The notes below the pieces were generated by a model. It had not been told where the DNA came from, searched no databases, and saw only the letters and a program-made list of their open reading frames with translations. Shown piece after piece: positions 24,979 through 35,000 of a stretch of DNA of 35,567 nt. The stretch comes from Prochlorococcus sp. HOT208_60m_813I02. Lineage in GTDB: Bacteria > Cyanobacteriota > Cyanobacteriia > PCC-6307 > Cyanobiaceae. The stretch lies in contig MWOR01000151.1 of assembly GCA_002025865.1 (NCBI GenBank), positions 1 through 35,567 on the forward strand, given 5' to 3'. The stretch's first letter is position 1; the number at the start of each line of letters is the position of its first letter. The position numbers and the translations under genes are program-made.

Positions 24979-27900
24979 TTAAATTATTTCATTAATTGAA
25001 TCTGCATTTCCATTTGTTGTTAGATATTCTCTCATCTGACTCTCACTTTGATAGTTTGCGTATTGAATATTGCCATCAGAATGCATTACTGCGCGCAGAT
25101 AGCAGGTTTCGTCAAATGTCTTCCAATATATTTCTTGAAAACCATCTCCGTCAAAATCTCCGGCCTTTTTTGGTATTAAATTATCAATAGCAAGATCATT
25201 GTTTAATCTAATCTGACTATTTAATTTTAAGCGATCTTCATTATCTTCAAAAACATTATTATTATTTAAATCCACAAATCTATTTGGATCGTCTGCTGAA
25301 CTAACAGGAGATAATGTAACACCATCTTCTAAGAAGATATTTAAGGATCCAAAATCTGGTACTAAAGGATCATCATAACGACCAACTATCCTAGTAACTC
25401 CATCACTGCCATATTTAGTAAAATCTATATCACCTGTAATAGGATCAACAGATGCCGATGCCCATCTACCGCTTATCCTATTTGTAAATATAGTTTCCTC
25501 TATCCCATCTCCATTAATATCTAATTCTTTGTGAAATTTATAAGAGCCTATAGCCTCTTCATTATCAAAACCTGCCTGAAGTAGTCCTTGAAAATCACAA
25601 AGATATGGAAGGGAATATAACTTCTCAGATTGATAGCTGATAATCTTACCAGTTTTTGGATCTGCCACGTTTTGTTTAACTGGCAAATCCATAATCGAAA
25701 TAAATGCTGATCCTGTTATTCTATTATTCATTTTTGCATCAGAGAAAATATTTAATTCTGCTATTTCTGTTCCTTCAACGACATCATCATCTAAAAAAAT
25801 TAAATCAAAATTAGAATTCCCATTTTTATCTAGTTTCAATTCACCATTAAGTTTTCCATCAGAAACATCATTAGAGTCAATATTAGATCCACTTATAGTC
25901 CAAAAGATATTTGTATTGGCAGGTATAAATTTGGTAGAAACTAAAGCAAAAATTTCTTGACCCTCTTTTATTGTTCCAGAAAATTCTGATGATATGCTAA
26001 ATATCGGTTCGTCAATATCAAGTACATTTATATCAAATATAAGGTTTGTAGATATTTGATTTTTATTTGTTGCAATAATTTCTACATTATAGATGCCATC
26101 AGAATTGATATCACTAGGGTTTTCATAATCAGGAGCAAACTTGAAGTTAAGTTCTCCATTTTTATTATCTATTGTGAAAAGATTTTCATCCTTATAATTT
26201 CCTAAGCTCCATGTGACCACCTCATCAGCTATGAATGTATGAACATATGTATTATTTTCGTAAATGAAAAGCTGATTATTTTCATTACTAGATTCATCTA
26301 TTTCAATTGCATTAACTAGATAAATATCTAATAATTGGTTTGAAATATTGCCTGCATGATCTGCAGCGTTTATACCTACGTTGTATATATTATCTTTATT
26401 AAGATCTTCAGGATTTTCAAAATCAGGAGGGTTTTTAAAGTTTAAGATTCCTTGCTCTTGATCAATTTCAAAAAGACTATCATCATCTCCATTACTTAGA
26501 GACCAAGTTACATCTTCAGTTGCTGAATAATCATAAACAAAATTTGTATTCTCAGATATGTTAATTTGATTTGAGCTATTCCCTCCAATTCCGGAAGGAC
26601 CAATTATTGAGGCAGGAGTATCATCAACATCACCCACGATGACTGATAAGATTTGATCAGAAATATTGCCTGCAAGATCTGCAGCGTTTATACCTACGTT
26701 GTATATATTATCTTTATTAAGATCTTCAGGATTTTCAAAATCAGGAGGGTTTTTAAAGTTTAAAATTCCTTCCTCTGAGTCAATTTCGAAGAAACCAATA
26801 TCATCACCACTATTTAGAGACCAAGTTACATCTTCAGTTGCTGAATAATCATAAACAAAAGTTGTATTTTCAGAGATACTAATCTCATTTGAGATATCTC
26901 CTCCAATTCCAGAAGGACCAATTATTGAGGCAGGGGTATCATCAACATCACCAACTAATACTGAAACGATTTGCTCTGAAATATTGCCTGCAAGATCAGT
27001 CGCTCTTATACCTACTTTATAAATATTGTCTTTATTAAGATCTTGAGGATTTTCATAATCAGGAGAGTTTTTAAAGTTTAAAATTCCTTGCTCTTGATCA
27101 ATCTCAAAAAGACTATCATCATCTCCATTTTGTAAAGACCATTTAACTTGTTCAGAAGAAGAAAATTCTATATATCTAATCGAATTCTCATCTACAGAAA
27201 TAAGTTCATTTTCATCAATTCCACTTCCTGATGGTCCATAGATTTCAGGAGGAGTATCATCCACATCAAGTACATTAATTAAAAGATTTAAATCAGACTC
27301 ATTATTAGAAGAATCTTTGGCGCTTATAGTAACCTCATATTCATTATCCGCATCATTATCACCGGGTAGTTCCCAATCTGGAGGATTAATAAAGCTTAAA
27401 ATGCCTGAATTTTCACCAATTGAGAATTTTGATATATCCTCTCCTTCTTTTAATGACCAAGTCGCTTCAATATCAGCTGAAAATTGATGAACTTCTGTAA
27501 TATTTTCATCCAGGTAAATAATATGATTACTCTCAGGATCATTTATTTCTACAACATTCAATATTGTGATATTTATTTCTTGCTTTGATGAATTTCCTAT
27601 AAGATCTGTGGAAGTAATTTCGACTTTATAAATATTATCCCCTGAAGAATCTTGTGGATTTTCATAGTCTGGTGAATTTTTAAAAATTAAGTTTCCACTA
27701 TTGTTATTTATTTCAAATAAATCTTTGTCTTCACCACCTGTTAAATACCAAGTTGAAGATTCATTCGATTTGAACTGAAATACTGACGTGATATTTTCAT
27801 TTAAATGTTCATAGCTTGTTGCCTCTCCAGGATTACCGCTTGGCCCTGATATTTTTGGTGGGTTTTCACCATTTTTATAGAGCTTTAAAGTTCCTCCTTC

Positions 27901-29019
27901 AATAATTCCAACAAAACTTCCATCATCAGAAAACCCAATAGAATATCCATTACCGCCAAGTGTTTGGCCTTGTTGAGACCATAATGCAGTACTTTCATCG
28001 AAAGTAAAAATTCTAGATTGTGCTCCAATTCCAGTGCCCCAAGAAGTTGTCGAATAATCTCCAATTATTAAAGATTTTCCATCTCCTGAAAGTGCAACGG
28101 TATATCCTGACCAGGAGTCATAATTTTCACCTAAGATGCTTTGCCCTAAAGGATTCCATAAAGATGTTTTATCGTCGTAACTATATATTTTCGTTTCCCC
28201 TTTATAAGAATTAGAAACAGGAGATCCAATAGCGACTGATCTCCCATCACTAGAAATACTTACATAGTGGCCAAATAAATCTCCGCCAGATCCTCCATCA
28301 ATATCATGACCTAATTGCTTCCATAATAAATTTTCGGAATCATAATAAAATATTCTGACATGTCCACTATTCACTCCATTTATCCCATTATTTTTTCTGC
28401 CGCCAATAGCTATTAAATTCCCATCTCCAGAGATACTTATACTAGAGCCTGATAAATCCCCAGAGAATTCTCCATCAATATCTTGACCGATCTGAATCCA
28501 ATTATTTTCAGAATTTTGAAAAACTCTTACATGTCCACTATTTATTCCATTCCCATCATTTAATTGTCCACCTACTGCCAAAATAGAACCATTTTCAGAA
28601 AGGCTAACGGATGAACCAAATAAATCTTCATTGGACTCTCCATAAATTGATTTTCCAATTTGCTCCCAATCATCATTTAAAAATTGATAGATTTTTACTT
28701 GACCAGTTTTTTGATTTTTAGGCGATCCAACCGCTAAATATTCACCATCATGAGAAAGAGATAATGAGCTTCCAAAAAAATCTCCTGCAGTTTCCCCATT
28801 TATAACTGTTCCAAGCTGAATCCAACTATTTGTATCTATGGAATATTTATAGACAGATACTTGTCCACTATCTATTCCGTTAGCATTAGCTTTTTCAGAT
28901 CCAATTGCGATAATATTTCCACTTTCTGAAACTGCAATAGCACTTTTGCTTGCCCAGTCAGATAGAACATCTCCAGTAATATCGCTACCAAGTTGTGTCC
29001 AAGTAATTGAATCAGCCAT
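24979..29019 (-). CDS. Large surface protein: 7-blade propeller, cadherin-like repeats, shared C-terminal module
   Basis: A 1,346-residue protein. Residues 1-385 hold seven repeats of the form GxSVSxSxDGxxLAVGxP, seen in FGSSVSLSENGSILAVGG and DLSGSSISISGDGNLIAIGG, a seven-bladed FG-GAP/WD-like propeller. Residues about 395-1000 hold six cadherin-like repeats of about 100 residues (ENTxxVYDYSATEDVTWSL, GILNFKNPPDFENPEDLN, then VDDTPASIIGPSG), a Calx-beta-like segment (LDDDVVEGTEIAELNI) and finally the shared module (about 1128-1346). Acidic residues in DxDGxN patterns suggest calcium binding. No N-terminal signal peptide (MADSITWTQLGS). Such layouts occur in adhesins; function here is inferred. 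ATG start with little ribosome binding site. Confidence 0.85.
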   Translation of the reverse strand: MADSITWTQLGSDITGDVLSDWASKSAIAVSESGNIIAIGSEKANANGIDSGQVSVYKYSIDTNSWIQLGTVINGETAGDFFGSSLSLSHDGEYLAVGSPKNQKTGQVKIYQFLNDDWEQIGKSIYGESNEDLFGSSVSLSENGSILAVGGQLNDGNGINSGHVRVFQNSENNWIQIGQDIDGEFSGDLSGSSISISGDGNLIAIGGRKNNGINGVNSGHVRIFYYDSENLLWKQLGHDIDGGSGGDLFGHYVSISSDGRSVAIGSPVSNSYKGETKIYSYDDKTSLWNPLGQSILGENYDSWSGYTVALSGDGKSLIIGDYSTTSWGTGIGAQSRIFTFDESTALWSQQGQTLGGNGYSIGFSDDGSFVGIIEGGTLKLYKNGENPPKISGPSGNPGEATSYEHLNENITSVFQFKSNESSTWYLTGGEDKDLFEINNNSGNLIFKNSPDYENPQDSSGDNIYKVEITSTDLIGNSSKQEINITILNVVEINDPESNHIIYLDENITEVHQFSADIEATWSLKEGEDISKFSIGENSGILSFINPPDWELPGDNDADNEYEVTISAKDSSNNESDLNLLINVLDVDDTPPEIYGPSGSGIDENELISVDENSIRYIEFSSSEQVKWSLQNGDDDSLFEIDQEQGILNFKNSPDYENPQDLNKDNIYKVGIRATDLAGNISEQIVSVLVGDVDDTPASIIGPSGIGGDISNEISISENTTFVYDYSATEDVTWSLNSGDDIGFFEIDSEEGILNFKNPPDFENPEDLNKDNIYNVGINAADLAGNISDQILSVIVGDVDDTPASIIGPSGIGGNSSNQINISENTNFVYDYSATEDVTWSLSNGDDDSLFEIDQEQGILNFKNPPDFENPEDLNKDNIYNVGINAADHAGNISNQLLDIYLVNAIEIDESSNENNQLFIYENNTYVHTFIADEVVTWSLGNYKDENLFTIDNKNGELNFKFAPDYENPSDINSDGIYNVEIIATNKNQISTNLIFDINVLDIDEPIFSISSEFSGTIKEGQEIFALVSTKFIPANTNIFWTISGSNIDSNDVSDGKLNGELKLDKNGNSNFDLIFLDDDVVEGTEIAELNIFSDAKMNNRITGSAFISIMDLPVKQNVADPKTGKIISYQSEKLYSLPYLCDFQGLLQAGFDNEEAIGSYKFHKELDINGDGIEETIFTNRISGRWASASVDPITGDIDFTKYGSDGVTRIVGRYDDPLVPDFGSLNIFLEDGVTLSPVSSADDPNRFVDLNNNNVFEDNEDRLKLNSQIRLNNDLAIDNLIPKKAGDFDGDGFQEIYWKTFDETCYLRAVMHSDGNIQYANYQSESQMREYLTTNGNADSINEII
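24982..25640 (-). repeat. Shared C-terminal module, copy 3 (most divergent)
   Basis: About 218 residues. Has DFQGLLQAG, SYKFHKELDINGDGIEE, GRWASASVDPITG, DGVTRIVGRYDDPLV, an altered insert with DLNNNNVFEDNEDRLKLNSQ, and YWKTFDETCYLRAVMHSDGN. Ends DSINEII. The insert gains a DxNxN-type acidic loop. Confidence 0.85.
26342..27810. repeat. Cadherin-like repeat array with near-identical 318-bp DNA units
   Basis: Within the propeller/cadherin gene. The sequence GAAATATTGCCTGCA recurs at 26342, 26660 and 26978, exactly 318 bases (106 codons) apart. Over about 130 bases around 26341-26457 and 26659-26775 the first two copies differ at only a few positions. This indicates recent duplication or gene conversion and is prone to expansion and contraction. 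Confidence 0.85.
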
Positions 29020-29059
29020 CTTTTTATAAGTGATGTTTTTTAAGAAATGAAATCATTTT

Positions 29060-32000
29060 TTAAATTATTTGTTGTATCTCATTATGAAAATTATTGCTTG
29101 TAAGATATTCATTCATTTCGTCAAAACTCTGATAATTTGCATACTTTATATTTCCATCATCATGCATCAAAGTTCTCAAATATGCAGTGCCATCATTTGT
29201 TTTCCAATAAATTTCATTAGTGCCATCATTATCAAAATCACCCGTTAGCTTTGGAGTTAGATTATCTATTAGTAAATCATTCTGAAACCTGACTTGACTA
29301 TTAAGAGCTAATCGATCAACAGTTTCACCATTATATTGAACATATCTATCTTCATCAGATACTCCAAAATTTGCAGGAGCTGGAGTTAAACCATCAGATA
29401 AAAATCCACCATATTTATCTCCTTCACTAATAAGTGGATCATCAAAAAGACCAACTACCCTTGTTGAGCCATCTAAACCATTATTTTTAAAATTAGTTTC
29501 GCCGGAATCTTTATCAATTGAAGCAGTAACCCATCTTCCTGTCTGATTATTTGTATAAATTGCCTCTATATTTCCATCATTATTTATGTCAAAAGTCCCA
29601 TGAAATTTATATGTATCTTGATCATTATCATGATAACTACCTCCGTGTAAGTTGCCGTCAAAGTCTCTTATATAAGGAAGAGGATATTTCTTTCCTATTT
29701 CATAATTCATTATTTCACCAGAAATTAAATTAATCATTTTTTCTTTACGGGAAACAAAATCACTATGCGAGTCCTCTAGGGCCTGCTCTAGGAAATAATT
29801 AAAATTATCGTCATTTTTATGTAATCCATTACTTGATTCATCTAAATTATTTCTATAGTGCTTGAGAATAATAGATTTAATTTTATCAAGAGCTAAAACG
29901 AGATCTGAGGTATTATTTATAAGATTTTGAGTTCCATTTGTAATCGATTTAATTTGAAAATCTATAGTATTTCCGTCAGAAATTTCTTGCAAAATATTAT
30001 TTATTTTTGTTGTATTTAGAAAATCAAATTGTTCATCTAATTTTGATGTATTTGATCCAATTTTAATATTTACATATTCATAAAGATCATCTAAACGATT
30101 TGCTAGTTCATAATTTGCATCTGCTGCCATAGTGCAAACAAGATCATATGAATCTAAAGAGAAAGAATCTGTTTTTAAATTCAAATCTAAATTTTTATAT
30201 AAATTCTTTGATGCGTTATAAAGCAACGTATTAAGAGGAACTGAACTCTCTTGAGCAAATAAACCTTTAGCAAATCCCTCTAAAATTTCTAGTTCAATAC
30301 TAATATCATTATGAAATTCCTTTGGTAATAACTTTTGTAGTGAGTTTGATAAAAAATCGAAATTTAATTGTAGTTTAGTATGAGCTAAATATGCCTTTAA
30401 ATTATCTTTAGTATGAGTATCAGAAAAACTCCTTGAATTATCTAAATACAATTTGGGGTCATCGTTAAAAATATCAAAATTTCCCAAATCAAAGGCATCT
30501 TTTATCCATTGCAAAGTATTAGTTTCACTTAATCCCTGTTGAACCCCAATTGTGTAAATAGTTGTCAAAGGAGTTAACATTTTACTTTCTAAAGGAGATA
30601 AGAAAGGGATATTCAATGAAAGATTTGTATTTTGATCAATACCTCCAAAGGCCATTAATCTTCCTTCTTCAAGACTTATTTTGTTATCACGATTTAAATC
30701 AAATTCTTTATGATCAACTTTTAAATTGAAATGTGCGTCTTCACTAGTCAAGATATAAGGTTCGGAACTTTCAATCTTGCCATTAAAATTAGAATCAAAA
30801 AATATTGTTGAATCTAGTAAATAACCATTTGAAGCTGTTCCACTTCCATAACTACCGCCGACACCGAATTCAAAAATTGGTATTTTTGCTAAGTTTTCTT
30901 CATATACAGTTTCCCATATTTCATAAAAACCCATATCAACGCCCATTTGAACTTTGGAATTTAAATAAGCAGATAAATCTCCAGCTAATTCAAAAAGGTC
31001 AAGTGGATTTTTAATTAAATTTGCAATTTCATCTCCACGAATTTTTCCATCTGAAGTTCCTGCAACCTCTCCCTCATCTAATAAATCAAAACTTGCCTCA
31101 GCCAAAAGTCCTCCAGTAATATCGGATCTTACAACAACCGCACTAACTCCGAGTCCTGCGCCCATAGAGGCATCAAGAGTTAGTTCCGGAATATCTTCAC
31201 CGTCATGCCAATCTGCTACATAAAAACCATTGAAAGCTTTCCATGAGCTATCTAACGCAAAATCATCATTAGCCCATTCAACTAATCCAGAGTTATCGAA
31301 TCCAAAACCTATCGCTGCATCTACTCCGAAACCTCCTTCAATAACTCCTTCAATACCAGGGTAAATTGGAAAATCTTTACTTATCTCTGACGACATCCCC
31401 ATACCAGGCAATTCCCAAGTTAATAAATCCACATCCTCATATCCAAGAAGCAACTTAATTGCATTTTTAGGATCATCAACTAATGGAATCGCAAATCCTA
31501 ATTCATCAAGCTGCCCCATAATATCTGCAAAATTAGTACTAGGATTTCCGTCAATATCTTTTCCTCCTTTATCTGCTTCATCGGCAACTTCATCACTGCT
31601 ATTCAAATTTTGAATAGAGCTTGGTTCTTCTTCAGTAGAGGTTGATTCTTCTTCATTTGTAATTGCATCATCATGATTATTAGTTGATGAACTAGAGTCG
31701 CCTGCTGCAAAGTCTGATAATGTATAGCTTCCAAAATCAACATAAAAGTTTCCGGTTTCAGATAATGTTTCTAAATCTCTTATTAAATCCATCACTCCCT
31801 TTACATTATCTAAAAAATCAGTTGTACTTGTCACCGTAGCGCTAAGTTTTGTGCCTTCCTCAGGATCAATTTTTTGATAAAAATCTGCAAACCAATTTGC
31901 TAGATCTATAGTTGAAACATGCTTATCATTATCGTAATCAAAAGTACTTTCTAAGCCGATCGTGCTAAAAATTTGAGTATCTGCATATAGAGAATCTACT

Positions 32001-35000
32001 ATTGGATAAATTGGCTCAAGAATTGTATTTACTCCATCTAATACAGGATCTAACATCTGAGTAATATATGATCCTAAATCAAGTTGGATATTATCAAAAT
32101 AAAAATCGCTTTCAAATGTTGATGCCTCATCTTGATTTGAATAATCGAAAAGTGGCAATAAACCTCCCATATCAAAACTGAACGAAGGAATAGCAGCAGA
32201 ATTATCAACAGTAGTTGTAACTCCAAAAGACATTGCTGCATCGCCGCTAAAATCATATTGAAAAATATCTGATAAAGAGACTGTGCTTAATTCACTAAAT
32301 GTCAAACTTCCATCATTACTTCTAGTTGTAGAGGATCCATCAAGATCTAAATCAAATCCAATATCCATAGTAGTATAAGTTTGTTCATCATTTATAACTA
32401 CGTTTTCATTGACACTTTCTTGGTTGAGGGCTTCTAGTTGGAGGAACCCCAAACCCCCTGTAAGACTAAAATCATCTGAAAGACTGGTATTGAAATTAGC
32501 ATTTAAATATGTTCCATCTGTAGCATCTGTATTTAGAGTAATACCATCTTGGCGATCAAGTTCAAGTGCTAGTTGAGCTGTGTAATCAAAGTCTGCATCA
32601 AGTGTTCCAGAGCTTTGAAAACCTAAACCGGGCAATCCAAAATCAGCATCTAAATCAATGCTCGTAACACTGTAATCATCTGAAAATGAGAAAGTAACTC
32701 CTATTGCCTGATTACCCGAGATACTTTCTTCAGAGGTAAGATCTTCCAATGTAACTGAAACAATATTTTCATCGACTCCTAAAGCAGATGATATCTCTTG
32801 AGAAAGAATTGCACTTAATTTTTTTGGTGTTGGGGTACCAATTTGTTTAATACTATTAGTTAAGTTAGTTATAAATTTTCTTAATCCATCTCCAGTTTTT
32901 CCTTCCAGACCACCCACCATTGGTAATGCAAGACTATCAATTCCATCTTGAATATTGATTAATGAATTTTGGATAGATTCAGCGGTTTTATCGGGTAATG
33001 CAAAATCAATAACTTCAATAGTCTGAATTGTGTTTGTAAAATCTTCAGCACCTTTCTCATCAGAACTATTGTATTTGTCATCGACACTTTTGAAATTATA
33101 TTCAATTTGTGCAGAATGTATCCCTGTATTTTTATTTTCTCCAATCCCATCTTCTATTGTGAAATCATCAAAGGCTTCTATTTCAACTTTTTGAGCGGTA
33201 AACCAATCACTTTTGGTAAAAGTAATCTTTTTTTCAAATTCACTTTCTGCCTTCCCATTATTATTTCCTATACCAAGTTGTTGTTTATTAAGTATTTTCC
33301 TTTCTGAAATTGTTATTTCAACATCATCTTTTGGCTGAGTTAATAATCCTATTAGAAACTCTGCTGATCCAAGACCTTCTGCTACCTGCACATAGTCACC
33401 AGAAAATAAGGTATAAAACCCAGCGACATCATCATCAATAATTTTAATAGTGGCTGAATTTAATGAATCATTTGAATTAAGCGTATAGTCGTCTCCGCTT
33501 ATTGCAGATATAGTAAAACTCTTATCTATATTTTCATCAACTTTGTCATCAATGGGGACAACAATAACATCACTATATTTTTGCCCTGGAGGTATTCTTA
33601 CAGAACCTTTTTCTTTCCCTGGACTTTGTGTTATGTACCCAATAGAATTATCTATTTCATCTGGATTTAAAGAATTGGGCTCTAAAGATTCGAATGCTTC
33701 AGGATCAAAATCAACATTTGTAATTTCATAATTAACTACTATTCCATTTGCTCCTTCTGAACTTGGAGCTGGTTCACTTAATTCAATCCTAAAACTACCA
33801 GGTTCCGCTTCTTCGGAACTATCACTTATTGGAATTAAAGAAACATAAGGAAGATCATTATCGACAATATCAATTTGAACTGGGTCGACTTTTATATTAT
33901 TAAAATTATTATCTTTGGAAGTAATTTCAAAACTAAGATTGCTTGCAGTGATATCCTCAACATTATTATCATCAATTGCTTGTAGTTGAATACTTTGAAG
34001 TAAATCCCAATTACTGGAATCAAAAGTAAGTGTTTCAACTTTTCTATGATCGTTGATATAAAATTGGTTATCTGAATCGGCAGAAATTTTTACTAATACA
34101 TCAGATGATGGTTTCGAACTTAAATTAAAATTTATAAATCCATTTGATGATTCATAAATACTTTTTTGCTGTAACTCTATTTTTAAAGAAGGTTGATCAT
34201 CGTCTTCATTTTGGATATTAATTGAATCGATTTTTTCAACTGTATAGTTATTGATTTCGTTGTAAAAATTATCGCTACTTGTAACTAAACTTTTTATTTT
34301 TATTTCTTTAGTGCCATCTACTAAATCATCGTCAACAGGATTTATCTTAAATGCTTGAGCATCAGACCAATTTCTAGAATTAAAAGTAAATCCAATTCGA
34401 GAAGATTCTGGAGATTCTATTTGTTTTTCTGCATCAAAATTACTTAATTGAATTTCTGATGAATCAGAAGATTCTAAATAAACTGTCACTGGATATCGAG
34501 GTTGACTTGTTAGTTTTAAATATTTCGTGACGTCTTTACCATTCTCCTTAAGAGAGATTATTGAAGCATCTGAATCATCAATTAATTCAATACCATTCTG
34601 ATCACTTGAGAAATTGATTCCTGCAATATCGTCATCCTTAAAAGTTATTTTACTTTCAATAGGGATTTCATATGCACTACTATACGTTTCATTTGATTCA
34701 ATTAAATCAAGACCTTCTGTTGCATTGGTTAAATCAACTAGAACATTTTGACTAATTTCCCCCTGTATTATTTTTGTTTCATTTTTAGTAGTAACTGTAA
34801 AAGTTTTTGGATAAAGTTCCCCTTCTTCAGGCTTAATTGTATAAGTAATCTTTGTTTGAGCAGGTAGAGTAATTTCATTTCTATTAGTTTCATCTAAAGA
34901 TAAATTTACAGAATAAGAGTTCGCTTCTTCTCCTAATTGAAAATCAGAAATTTTTACAAAAACCGCAGGATCTAAGATTTGATAGGGACTCTTGTGATAG

